A stretch of 64,000 nt of DNA from Brevibacillus laterosporus (GCF_030489605.1 NZ_JAUKFY010000011.1:96504-160503); one strand, 5' to 3'; shown: positions 26,641 to 33,192, numbered from the stretch's first letter. A program made the numbers and translations. The notes: generated by a model from the sequence alone, not told the origin.

Positions 26641-26880
26641 AGCAAGCCAACATGCCTAACTAGATTGGCGAATCTAATTAGGTCTGACCACCGACCTCAG
26701 CTCGGTGAACAGAAGCACTTTTCGTACCCGTCGGCTTACTTGCTATCCATTGTAGCGAGTTTTCAAATTTTTGTCATTAGAAATAATTTAGTATGTGACA
26801 AAAGTTTAGTTGGTGGGCAAAAGTTTCCTTGCGGAAAAGCTCTGTCACCAGAAAGCAAACGGTGATGGAGCTTTTGTTTT
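26641..26880 (+). ncRNA. Structured leader ending in a terminator, upstream of the RRNPP regulator
   Basis: Helices seen: closing AGCAAG/CTTGCT (26641-26646 with 26739-26744); hairpin A (26655-26666 with 26671-26682, one mismatch, GGCG loop); hairpin B (26689-26694 with 26702-26707); TTTTGTCA/TGACAAAA (26769-26776 with 26796-26803); and a 15-bp terminator stem (26835-26849 with 26861-26875) followed by GTTTTC. GTGACA at 26795-26800 could pair instead with TGTCAC in the terminator arm. It ends 17 nt before the regulator start, so it may be an attenuator or a separate small RNA. Confidence 0.55.
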
Positions 26881-26897
26881 CAGAAGGGGAGATTTTA

Positions 26898-28214
26898 GTG
26901 AATAGTTGTACTTTAGGTCAGTTAATTCACACTTATCGTAAGAAATGTGGAAAGTCTATAGCTGATATAAAAAATGAAACGAACATATCAGAGAAAGTTC
27001 TACGCAGACTAGAAAATGACCTGACAAATCACCCAAAACTAGAAACGATTGAAAAAGTTGCAGAATCATTAGTTATTCCATATACGGAGATTGCTGAAAA
27101 GGTTGTGCCGATACAAAGAAGCCAAGAATGTGTAAGAGAGATATTAATTCGAGTTTTACCTGAAGCATCTAAAAAGCTTTTAACTGAGGTTGTCCACCAA
27201 TATGTGACGTTAAGTAATGATATACGAGAGGGATTGATTGAGGTCTTAAGTATTGCTAAGACAGCCAAAAATATTGATAATGCTGAAAAGCTATATTCAG
27301 TTTTGGGAAAACATGCGATGAATTACCAAGAAAATGACATTATGGCAATTGCTATGTTTGAGGAGTATCTTATTGCACGTGATAAAGATTTATCAAATAG
27401 TTATTATCTAGGAAAGCGATTATTTGAAGTTGCTCACTTTTTGCCAGAGGAAAATCGTATAATAGCGTACTATAAAGTAGGAGTCCATGCTCGTATTATT
27501 AAGAATTACCATGAGAGTAATGAATACTTAAAAAATATTATTGATAATCCTAAATCAAAAAATAAGCAGTTCCAAGAGAAAGCCTACCATGCTTACTACA
27601 ATAACTTAATAACGCTAGAAAAGCTTGATGAAGCTGAGTTTTACTTGGAAAAGTACGCTAAGTTATTTAATAGATATAACAGTGCGTATTACAAGATTGA
27701 TAAAGCTATTATTTATGCCAGAAGGAACCAAATTACTCTCGCGATAAGTCTACTTGAAAAATACCTAGAGGATTATGAAAATCACCATAATACAATTTTT
27801 GTGATCTGCGAATTAATGCAACTATACATCAAATGCAACAAAATATATGATGCCAGAGAAATGTATCGTTTTGAAAGTGTGTTCGATAAAATTTTAGAGA
27901 GTAATAACCTTAAAGGACCTTTTAACCAGCTTTACTATGGGTTATACTTACGTATTAAGGGACGTATAGAATTTCTATTAGGTAAAGTAAAAGAAGCTGT
28001 TAAGTTCCTTTTAGAGAGCATGCAGACTTTTGCAGATCTGGGGCATAAGCAAGAATTTTTAGAAACTATGAAATTATTATTTGATCTTAATGGATCGCAA
28101 CTTATGGGAATCCAAGCTCCAGGAAAATCAATTATGGATACAAACGTACAACTAAGAATTTCGGAATTATTGCATGTAATTACAAGCAATGAAGAAAAGG
28201 GGTGTATGAGATGA
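26898..28214 (+). CDS. RRNPP-type quorum-sensing regulator (HTH + TPR), arbitrium receptor-like
   Basis: 438 aa from GTG 26898 (GGGGAG 6 nt upstream). Earlier in-frame ATGs lie inside the terminator hairpin. Residues ~3-62 are an XRE HTH (LGQLIHTYRKKCGKSIADI, NISEKVLRRLEND). From ~90 to 425 the protein is all-helical with TPR-like repeats (YHESNEYLKNIIDNP, LDEAEFYLEKYAKLF, ITLAISLLEKYLEDYE, GKVKEAVKFLLESMQTFADLG). This is the layout of NprR, PlcR, PrgX and phage AimR, receptors that bind an imported oligopeptide. An overlapping secreted-peptide gene follows, and the pair sits between integrase and CI repressor. The exact subfamily is not determined. Confidence 0.85.
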   Translation: MNSCTLGQLIHTYRKKCGKSIADIKNETNISEKVLRRLENDLTNHPKLETIEKVAESLVIPYTEIAEKVVPIQRSQECVREILIRVLPEASKKLLTEVVHQYVTLSNDIREGLIEVLSIAKTAKNIDNAEKLYSVLGKHAMNYQENDIMAIAMFEEYLIARDKDLSNSYYLGKRLFEVAHFLPEENRIIAYYKVGVHARIIKNYHESNEYLKNIIDNPKSKNKQFQEKAYHAYYNNLITLEKLDEAEFYLEKYAKLFNRYNSAYYKIDKAIIYARRNQITLAISLLEKYLEDYENHHNTIFVICELMQLYIKCNKIYDAREMYRFESVFDKILESNNLKGPFNQLYYGLYLRIKGRIEFLLGKVKEAVKFLLESMQTFADLGHKQEFLETMKLLFDLNGSQLMGIQAPGKSIMDTNVQLRISELLHVITSNEEKGCMR

Positions 28215-28351
28215 AGAAAAAAATGGTGGTCTTTTCGCTTGCTCTAGTAACTTTAGTTGCTTTGACATCGGTAGCTGGTGCTGAGAAATCTATCAAGATG
28301 GTATCTAACAAACCGACTGCTATTCACTATATAACAGAGCCTGATTGGTGA
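28211..28351 (+). CDS. Secreted signalling pro-peptide, 46 aa
   Basis: ATG 28211 overlaps the regulator stop by 4 nt, with AAGGGG 8 nt upstream. Residues 1-24 are a textbook Sec signal peptide: MKKK, a hydrophobic core VVFSLALVTLVALTSV, then AGA. About 22 residues remain after cleavage, ending HYITEPDW. Size, secretion signal, overlap with an HTH-TPR gene and a C-terminal pro-region match Phr/PapR/NprX/AimP precursors, which are exported, trimmed and re-imported by oligopeptide permease to bind the receptor. The mature peptide should be the last 5-8 residues, which is inference. Confidence 0.8.
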   Translation: MKKKMVVFSLALVTLVALTSVAGAEKSIKMVSNKPTAIHYITEPDW

Positions 28352-28372
28352 AAACTGAAATATTTGTTAGTG

Positions 28373-28398
28373 AAACCCCTTGAAAAAGGGGTTTTTTC
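28373..28398 (+). terminator. Terminator after the peptide gene
   Basis: AAACCCCTT (28373-28381) pairs with AAGGGGTTT (28386-28394), followed by six T in total (28392-28397). Confidence 0.88.
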
Positions 28399-28450
28399 AT
28401 GTCGAATTTCCATATAATTTGTCGAAAGCACAAAAACGTGTCCCTCATAA

Positions 28451-28456
28451 TATAAT
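28451..28456 (+). promoter_or_regulatory. -10 box before the 42-aa ORF
   Basis: Perfect TATAAT at 28451-28456 (another at 28413-28418), with no good -35 at 17 bp. A promoter needing an activator would look like this; control by the RRNPP regulator is inference. Confidence 0.4.
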
Positions 28457-28510
28457 GGTTTCAGGAATAACGTGTAAAAGAGAAAGGCTTTTTTAGAGGG
28501 GGAAAAGCAA

Positions 28511-28639
28511 TTGAATTCAGACAGCAATGCCAAGATCGAGTTTGTTATTTGGGAGGTAGCAAAACTGTTAAAGCAATCAGAAACATGCGAGGAGTCAAAA
28601 GAAAAAATAGAAAAAATAAAAACCCTTCTCCATAACTAA
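28511..28639 (+). CDS. Small protein, 42 aa, convergent with the CI-like repressor gene
   Basis: TTG 28511 with AGAGGGGG upstream opens a 42-codon frame. The product is helical and charged (EFVIWEVAKLLKQSETC, then EKIEKIKTLLHN). Its stop overlaps the end of the CI gene by 4 nt on the other strand. Position after receptor and peptide genes, behind its own -10 box and antisense-facing the repressor, parallels aimX of SPbeta-type arbitrium phages; no sequence similarity is claimed. Confidence 0.6.
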   Translation: MNSDSNAKIEFVIWEVAKLLKQSETCEESKEKIEKIKTLLHN

Positions 28640-28650
28640 TTAGAAGAGGG
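28604..28650 (-). terminator. Terminator of the CI-like gene
   Basis: AGAAGAGGG (28642-28650) pairs with CCCTTCT (28623-28629) with a small bulge; on the - strand a T-rich tract follows. Confidence 0.65.
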
Positions 28651-28962
28651 CTTTATGATCTTAATTAAAGCATCCACGATATCTGGTCTATTTTTTATTT
28701 CTTCTAGAAGTTGTTTTTGATTGTCAGTCAAGGCAATATCTTTGTGGAAATCGTAATCGTTTGGTTGTTTATTATCTGTTCGACCGAGGATATAGTCAGT
28801 AGAGCAATGATAGAAATCCGCAAGCAGCTTGAGCGTATCTACATCTGGTTTTGATCTACCTATTTCGTAATGCCCAAGCCTTGCCCTTGATATACCTATT
28901 TTATCAGCTACTTCTTCTTGGGTCAGAGAGCCTCTAAGTTCTATCAACCTTTTACCGATCAT
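28636..28962 (-). CDS. CI-like phage repressor (XRE HTH)
   Basis: 108 aa from ATG 28962 (GGGTGATC upstream); an in-frame ATG at 29028 lies within the operator cluster. Residues ~2-62 are a classical XRE HTH (IGKRLIELRGSLTQEEVADKIG, ISRARLGHYEIGRSKPDVDTL, DYILGRTD). A short acidic linker and C-terminal helix follow, with no LexA-type peptidase domain, so induction does not go through RecA-stimulated self-cleavage of this protein. It is divergent from the Cro-like gene, and GTATC-rich repeats fill the space between them. Confidence 0.85.
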   Translation of the reverse strand: MIGKRLIELRGSLTQEEVADKIGISRARLGHYEIGRSKPDVDTLKLLADFYHCSTDYILGRTDNKQPNDYDFHKDIALTDNQKQLLEEIKNRPDIVDALIKIIKPSSN

Positions 28963-28990
28963 AATGATCACCCTTTTTTTACCCATTTGT

Positions 28991-29101
28991 GTATCATTAT
29001 AGATACTTCTTGTATCATTTTCTAGCATATTTCATAAATACGATTGACGTTTTTTGGTTTTGGGTGTATCTTGTGTATTATGAATGATACGTACGGTATC
29101 A
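28991..29101. promoter_or_regulatory. CI/Cro operator region with repeated GTATC half-sites
   Basis: Half-sites GTATCA (28991-28996), GATAC (29002-29006), TGTATCAT (29011-29018), GTATC (29066) and a full palindrome TGATACGTACGGTATCA (29085-29101) lie between the divergent repressor and Cro genes. The last one ends just before the Cro SD. A second copy is at 29324-29340. Confidence 0.7.
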
Positions 29102-29114
29102 AAAAAGGAGGTGC

Positions 29115-29333
29115 ATGATGAGACGAATTGCATTAAAAGCAGCAAGGTTAGAGAAAAATAAGTTACAAAGGATTGCCGCAAAAGAGATAGGAATTTCTAC
29201 TGTGTTTCTTGTAAAGTTGGAATCTGGAAAGCGTAAACCAGGTAGAGATACATTGATACGTATATCAAATTACTATCAAAAACCTGCTGAAGAGCTATTC
29301 CCCGATCTTTTTTGTGCCTTCGATGATACGTAG
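29115..29333 (+). CDS. Cro-like HTH regulator
   Basis: 72 aa starting ATG 29115 (or 29118), with AAGGAGG just upstream. XRE HTH over nearly the full length (ALKAARLEKNKLQRIAAKEIG, ISTVFLVKLESGKRKPGRDTL). Divergent from CI and controlled by the shared operator. Its 3' end contains the second operator palindrome (29324-29340). Confidence 0.82.
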   Translation: MMRRIALKAARLEKNKLQRIAAKEIGISTVFLVKLESGKRKPGRDTLIRISNYYQKPAEELFPDLFCAFDDT

Positions 29334-29340
29334 CGTATCA
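29324..29340. promoter_or_regulatory. Second operator palindrome before the antirepressor gene
   Basis: TGATACGTAGCGTATCA: 7-bp perfect arms around TAG, nearly identical to the site at 29085-29101, both followed by an A-rich tract and an SD. Binding here would block read-through into the antirepressor. Confidence 0.65.
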
Positions 29341-29364
29341 AAAAAAGAAGAGGAGCGAAATCAA

Positions 29365-30150
29365 ATGAACCAATTGGTTTTCATTCAGAACAATCGGGTA
29401 GTTACGGATAGCTTAACAATTGCTGAGGTTTTCAATAAGGAGCATAAAAATGTAATGCGTGATATTGAAAATCAAATTGATAAGTTAACAGAAGCGGGAG
29501 AACAAGAATGGGGTCTGCTCAACTTTGAGCTTACCCAATACCAGCATCTACAGAACAAGCAAATGTACCCCAAATACGATTTAACAGAAGATGCTTTCGC
29601 AATTGTGGCAATGAGCTATGTAACACCTGAAGCCATGAAAATGAAGGTTAGATTTCTAGAAGAGTTTAAGCGGATGCGTGAGCAACTTCAGGAAACGGAC
29701 AAGCCAAAAACACACCTCGAAATCCTACAAGCCTCTATATCGCAATTGGTTGATCAAGAGAGGCGTCTAGCTGCTGTGGAAGCCAGACAAGAGCATATTA
29801 CAGAGGTTCTCAGCCTGAACCCAACAGAGTGGCGAAAGAAGGTCAATTCACTCATTAACAAAATGGCAAAAAAACTAGGCGGTTTTGGAGCTTACTCTGA
29901 TATTCGGAACGAGAGTTATCAAAGGTTAGAGGAACGATCAAAATGTAAGCTCTCTATTCGTACAACCAATATACAGAAAAGAATGGCTTTAGAAGGTGTA
30001 TCAAAATCAAAAATTGATAAGGTAAACGCTTTGGATGCTATCGCTGAAGATGCGCGCTTAACCGAAATTTATCTAGCAATTGTAAAAGAAATGGCTATTC
30101 ACTACAAAGTGGGAATGGTCTCAGAAACGGACAAGCAAATTGCGAATTAA
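29365..30150 (+). CDS. Rha family phage antirepressor (Rha + ORF6C domains)
   Basis: 261 aa from ATG 29365 (GAGGAG 8 nt upstream). Residues ~5-95 are the Rha domain (VTDSLTIAEVFNKEHKNVMRDI, then YDLTEDAFAIVAMSY). A coiled coil and a C-terminal ORF6C-type domain (LINKMAKKLGGFGAYSDIRN, SYQRLEERSKCKLSIR) follow. These proteins interfere with the repressor or other regulators during the lytic switch. The gene lies directly downstream of Cro and the operator copy, consistent with an early lytic operon. Confidence 0.88.
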   Translation: MNQLVFIQNNRVVTDSLTIAEVFNKEHKNVMRDIENQIDKLTEAGEQEWGLLNFELTQYQHLQNKQMYPKYDLTEDAFAIVAMSYVTPEAMKMKVRFLEEFKRMREQLQETDKPKTHLEILQASISQLVDQERRLAAVEARQEHITEVLSLNPTEWRKKVNSLINKMAKKLGGFGAYSDIRNESYQRLEERSKCKLSIRTTNIQKRMALEGVSKSKIDKVNALDAIAEDARLTEIYLAIVKEMAIHYKVGMVSETDKQIAN

Positions 30151-30165
30151 AAGGAGGGAGTTTTT

Positions 30166-30369
30166 ATGCAAACATTTGAAGAGCTGCCACCGATTTTGAC
30201 AGCCGTGCACATTGCGGCATATTTAGGAATCTCTAAACGTAGAGCATATGAATTAATGGATCTAAAGAACTTCCCGCTGATTAGATTGGGTAGAAGTAAA
30301 AGAGTTAATAGAGAAGGATTTATTCGCTGGCTTCAAGATCAAGAGGGGGCTAATCAAGTTCTTTCTTAG
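30166..30369 (+). CDS. Excisionase-like MerR-type HTH protein
   Basis: 67 aa, AAAGGAGGGAG upstream. Winged-HTH of the excisionase/MerR family (LTAVHIAAYLGISKRRAYELM, then FPLIRLGRSKRVNREGFIRWL). Such proteins bend DNA to favour excision, or act as early regulators. Its position after the antirepressor fits either role. Confidence 0.8.
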   Translation: MQTFEELPPILTAVHIAAYLGISKRRAYELMDLKNFPLIRLGRSKRVNREGFIRWLQDQEGANQVLS

Positions 30370-30421
30370 GGTAGTTAACAGCCTATGAAATCTGATCTAT
30401 CAATAAAAAGGAGATGGTAAT

Positions 30422-30541
30422 TTGAAAATCAACCACATCGTCCGTCGTGGTCACTGGCACTTGGTTGTTATTGGAAAGGCTAAGGACATCCAGAGATTTG
30501 CGAGGGAGAACATAAAGACTTTGAGGGGGATGAAGGAATAG
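30422..30541 (+). CDS. Hypothetical protein, 39 aa
   Basis: TTG 30422 with AAAAGGAGATGG upstream; the stop touches the next start (30542). Basic protein with VRRGHWHLVVIGKAKDIQRF. The strong SD and tight packing support translation. Function unknown. Confidence 0.6.
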   Translation: MKINHIVRRGHWHLVVIGKAKDIQRFARENIKTLRGMKE

Positions 30542-30745
30542 ATGAACATTCAGCCGATCAATTATTGGTTTGAATCCTTAAAGAATCAGGTTGTGGGATT
30601 AGATGAGTTAACAGTTAACACACAACCTGAAATATTTAAGGTAGAGATTGTAATGAAAGGTACTGTTGAAGCATGTACCTATGTAAAACGCGTGCTAGAG
30701 GAAAATAAATTAGCTCATATCTTTTTAAAATTCAATCACAAATAA
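30542..30745 (+). CDS. Hypothetical protein, 67 aa
   Basis: Starts immediately after the preceding stop, so probably translationally coupled. Small alpha/beta protein (VEACTYVKRVLEENKLAHIFL). No recognised family; no own strong SD beyond GGGGGATGAAGG. Confidence 0.55.
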   Translation: MNIQPINYWFESLKNQVVGLDELTVNTQPEIFKVEIVMKGTVEACTYVKRVLEENKLAHIFLKFNHK

Positions 30746-30749
30746 GTTG

Positions 30750-31241
30750 TTAGCCCTTAAAAACTTTTACTTTAGCAGTAGCGTGAATAAGTTCTAATCC
30801 TAGAAGATGGATTTCTTCAATTCTTTCGGGGCTCACATCAGTATTAATTTCTATGCCAATGACGCCTGGTTCAAGAGGAGAGTGTAACTTGAAATCTCCT
30901 AGTTCAGGAAATGCCTCTTTAAATTTCATTTCAACACCATAAGCAGTGTTATCGGGATTCATAGCGAGTTCTCTAACTAACTCAGGTAGTATAGGTTCCT
31001 CGGGAATTTGATCTGTTTCTACCTCGGAATACGCTTTGTATCCATGTGCAGTTCCAGCGTCACGGTACTGCCCTAAATCAGGAATTACGACGTTATTTAT
31101 ATAATCATCAAGTTGACCATCTTCATTCCCTAAATAAAAATTCATAATCCAAGGCTCTTTTGGATCTGGATAGACTCTAACCTTACTTACCTGAGGAAAT
31201 TTAGCTTTAACTAATTCTTGAAAAAATAATTTTGTGCTCAT
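30750..31241 (-). CDS. Hypothetical protein on the reverse strand
   Basis: 163 aa from ATG 31241 (AAAGGAG 8 nt upstream). Acidic soluble protein (VSKVRVYPDPKEPWIMNFYLG, ELVRELAMNPDNTAYGVEMKF, PERIEEIHLLGLELIHATA). I do not recognise it. It is the only - strand gene between the excisionase and 41,670, so it is likely expressed separately, perhaps in the lysogen (a moron-like position). Confidence 0.65.
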   Translation of the reverse strand: MSTKLFFQELVKAKFPQVSKVRVYPDPKEPWIMNFYLGNEDGQLDDYINNVVIPDLGQYRDAGTAHGYKAYSEVETDQIPEEPILPELVRELAMNPDNTAYGVEMKFKEAFPELGDFKLHSPLEPGVIGIEINTDVSPERIEEIHLLGLELIHATAKVKVFKG

Positions 31242-31378
31242 CTGAACAACTCCTTTTTCATATTTAAAGACCGACACTCGCCAAAGTTCACGGTCTTACG
31301 ACATAGTTCTACATTCGTGAGTAAAATCCTGTAACAAATAGGTTTATTTACCTAAAAAATTAACTAGGAGGGATTAGT

Positions 31379-31582
31379 GTGAAAATGAATGTGGTCTTAC
31401 AACGGATCTTTGCTGAAATGGATAAATGCATTGAGCAGCGTATTTCAGTCGCCAAAATGGAACTCGACTACGAGCTGGCTGTTTTATTTGACGCATTGGA
31501 AATCGGGGATCAGGAACAAGTTCAACGGTCAAAAGTAAAGCTAGCAGAATTAAGAGAGGAATTACTTGTATTAGAGAAGTGA
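31379..31582 (+). CDS. Hypothetical coiled-coil protein, 67 aa
   Basis: GTG 31379 with AGGAGGGA upstream. Almost entirely helical (RISVAKMELDYELAVLFDAL, KVKLAELREELLVLE). Function unknown; first of a run of small early genes. Confidence 0.6.
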   Translation: MKMNVVLQRIFAEMDKCIEQRISVAKMELDYELAVLFDALEIGDQEQVQRSKVKLAELREELLVLEK

Positions 31583-31596
31583 GGAGGAGGTTGCTA

Positions 31597-31899
31597 ATGA
31601 ATATCCAAGAGATTGAGCGCAGGGAAGGGCTAATCAAAAAGGCTAGAGACATTTTGGAAAGAATCGAGGAACTAAAGGAACGTATCAATAAGGTTAAGGG
31701 ATGCTTATTCGGACACATAGTGATTTATTTTGGAATAGAAGAGAGTAGTTTTTCTATGAGTGATTGGAGTTCCAAACAACGCTCAAATGATTACAACGAT
31801 GAAGTTGAGGCGTACATGATTAACGCTTTTATTGATATCACCAAGGCTGAAATTGCACGTCTTGAAAGAGAACTAGCGGAGTTGTGGATATGGGGCTGA
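31597..31899 (+). CDS. Hypothetical coiled-coil protein, 100 aa
   Basis: ATG 31597 is preferred (GGAGGAGG 6 nt upstream) over an in-frame ATG at 31579 that overlaps the previous gene. Two helical segments (ERREGLIKKARDILERIEEL; KAEIARLERELAELW) flank a less regular middle. Function unknown. Three small hairpins lie in the gap that follows, 31913-32022. Confidence 0.6.
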   Translation: MNIQEIERREGLIKKARDILERIEELKERINKVKGCLFGHIVIYFGIEESSFSMSDWSSKQRSNDYNDEVEAYMINAFIDITKAEIARLERELAELWIWG

Positions 31900-32048
31900 A
31901 TAAACTGAAAAAGACCCTGCGTAGCACCGCAGAGTCCCCGTTCAAAACACTTATACACCCAGCCCTATAGTACCTTTTTCGGGTTGGAATTTCAAGTCGG
32001 ATTAGTAGGAAACCAGAAATTCAAATATTTCTATAGGGGGACAAGCTT

Positions 32049-32264
32049 TTGACAATTGATCATCGATTGAGAGCTCTCGAAGCGGAAATGGATCGAATAG
32101 TAGCTATACAGGAGCAAACAAGGGAAGAGATCAAGCAACTTGTAACTAGCCTGGGAGCAAAATACTCAAAGCTTCAAGAGTTGCTAGCGTATGATGCTGA
32201 GTTGACAGAGCTCTTTCAGTTTAAACGGGCAGAGATCACCAGACTGAAGATAGATAAAAGCTAA
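32049..32264 (+). CDS. Hypothetical coiled-coil protein, 71 aa
   Basis: TTG 32049 with AGGGGG ~9 nt upstream. Heptad-rich (LRALEAEMDRIVAIQEQTRE, ELTELFQFKRAEITRL). Unknown function. Confidence 0.55.
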   Translation: MTIDHRLRALEAEMDRIVAIQEQTREEIKQLVTSLGAKYSKLQELLAYDAELTELFQFKRAEITRLKIDKS

Positions 32265-32328
32265 CTTCACTAGGTGTAGTTGAAATATAGGATCGGAATA
32301 AACCATTTAAAAATTGGAGGGGTTATTT

Positions 32329-32556
32329 ATGAACGCTAAAGGTGTTGTAAGAAAAATCGATGATTTAGGAAGAATCGTTTTACCAAAGGAGCTTCGCGAC
32401 TCAAACGGTTTACCTTCTGGTACACCTATGGAGATATTTGTTGATGGGGATCGAATCGTTTTAAGAAAATACGAGCCTGGTTGCGTCCTATGTGGAGATG
32501 TAGATGATCTGGATATGCACAAGAGCGGGAAGCTAGTTTGTAAGAGTTGCTTATAA
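32329..32556 (+). CDS. AbrB-family transcription regulator with C-terminal zinc finger
   Basis: 75 aa from ATG 32329 (GGAGGGG upstream). The AbrB/SpoVT swapped-hairpin DNA-binding domain is clear (GVVRKIDDLGRIVLPKELRD, GTPMEIFVDGDRIVLRKY). In place of the usual multimerisation tail there is a short CxxC...CxxC element (CVLCGD, CKSCL). It probably regulates early phage or host genes. Confidence 0.85.
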   Translation: MNAKGVVRKIDDLGRIVLPKELRDSNGLPSGTPMEIFVDGDRIVLRKYEPGCVLCGDVDDLDMHKSGKLVCKSCL

Positions 32557-32576
32557 GCTAAGGAGGTATTTTGATT

Positions 32577-32768
32577 ATGGGGAAATTTTCTCAGATGGAA
32601 CAAGAGGAGCAAGAAGTAGAGGTTTTTGATTATTGCGATAAATGCGAGAAGGAAATTTACGTAAATCAGAGAGCTTGGAAAGCTGGAGATGAATTGTTTT
32701 GCGATTGGGGGTGCTTAGTGAAAGGCTTGAATCTTGATTATGTGAGGCTCAGAACCAAGCGCAAGTAG
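32577..32768 (+). CDS. Small zinc-finger-like protein, 63 aa
   Basis: ATG 32577 lies ~10 nt after AAGGAGG; a TTG at 32571 is also possible. Cys motif CDKCE...CDWGC suggests a treble-clef/zinc-ribbon type protein. The last base of its stop codon is already part of stem II of the hammerhead ribozyme that follows. Confidence 0.6.
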   Translation: MGKFSQMEQEEQEVEVFDYCDKCEKEIYVNQRAWKAGDELFCDWGCLVKGLNLDYVRLRTKRK

Positions 32769-32834
32769 TCGAAACCAGGAGTCGTCTCCTGGTCGCAGGG
32801 AGCTGACCTACCCTGCCTGATGAGACAGGTCTAC
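32765..32834 (+). ncRNA. Type II hammerhead self-cleaving ribozyme
   Basis: All core elements are present in type II order (stem II open). GAAA is at 32771-32774. Stem III is 32775-32781 with 32786-32792 (7 bp, TCGT loop). Then come U at 32793 and C at 32794 (cleavage expected after C32794). Stem I is 32795-32800 with 32811-32816 (6 bp), and CTGATGA is at 32817-32823. Stem II is 32768-32770 with 32824-32826, then 32765-32767 with 32832-32834 around a 5-nt bulge. The stem I loop GACCT (32805-32809) is exactly complementary to the stem II bulge AGGTC (32827-32831), a loop-loop pseudoknot as known in some natural hammerheads. Cleavage would cut the early mRNA 26 nt after the preceding stop codon. 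Confidence 0.92.
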
Positions 32835-32838
32835 ATAG

Positions 32839-32908
32839 CGAGGCAGAAGCGTGGAGCATCCCAGGAGGTGCAACGGTCGGCAGAGAGGTTGGGCTGCTGG
32901 CGGCCTCG
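32839..32908 (+). other. Structured RNA segment just downstream of the ribozyme
   Basis: CGAGGC (32839-32844) pairs with GCCTCG (32903-32908), enclosing a GC-rich 58-nt stretch with further local pairing (CCCA/TGGG). It ends 25 nt before the next start codon and could shield or stabilise the new 5' end made by ribozyme cleavage. Confidence 0.45.
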
Positions 32909-32933
32909 TGACTAATAGAAAGGGGTGAGAGTT

Positions 32934-33149
32934 GTGGATTTGCTAGAGAAAAGGTTGAAAGAAGAATTAGAAGCGCTAGACGACGATTCATTATTAGAAC
33001 ATTTCTGGATCTTCTGCATGAAATGTGCAGAGGGGCGGGTTGGGCACTGTTATGTGGAAAAAGTGAAGGATGTAATACTACGAAGACTTGAAAATAAAAA
33101 TGACCCGTCTGCCAACGGGCCATCAGTAGAAAACACTTATCAGCCCTAG
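32934..33149 (+). CDS. Hypothetical protein, 71 aa
   Basis: GTG 32934 with AAAGGGG 8 nt upstream; a GTG at 32925 overlaps that SD. Helical, with FCMKCAEGRVGHC in the middle as a possible metal site. First gene after the hammerhead ribozyme. Function unknown. Confidence 0.6.
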   Translation: MDLLEKRLKEELEALDDDSLLEHFWIFCMKCAEGRVGHCYVEKVKDVILRRLENKNDPSANGPSVENTYQP

Positions 33150-33192
33150 TCTACTACGACAGCAGTAAGGGCACAAGAGGGAGGTTGCATCG

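Noticed and set aside
26629..26865. 78-codon frame over the structured leader
   Set aside because: It spans hairpins and the terminator, lacks an SD, and the RNA structure accounts for the sequence.
31913..32022. Three small hairpins between two early genes as a new structured RNA
   Set aside because: Each stem is only 7-9 bp with bulges and there is no promoter/terminator pair. Recorded but too weak to claim.
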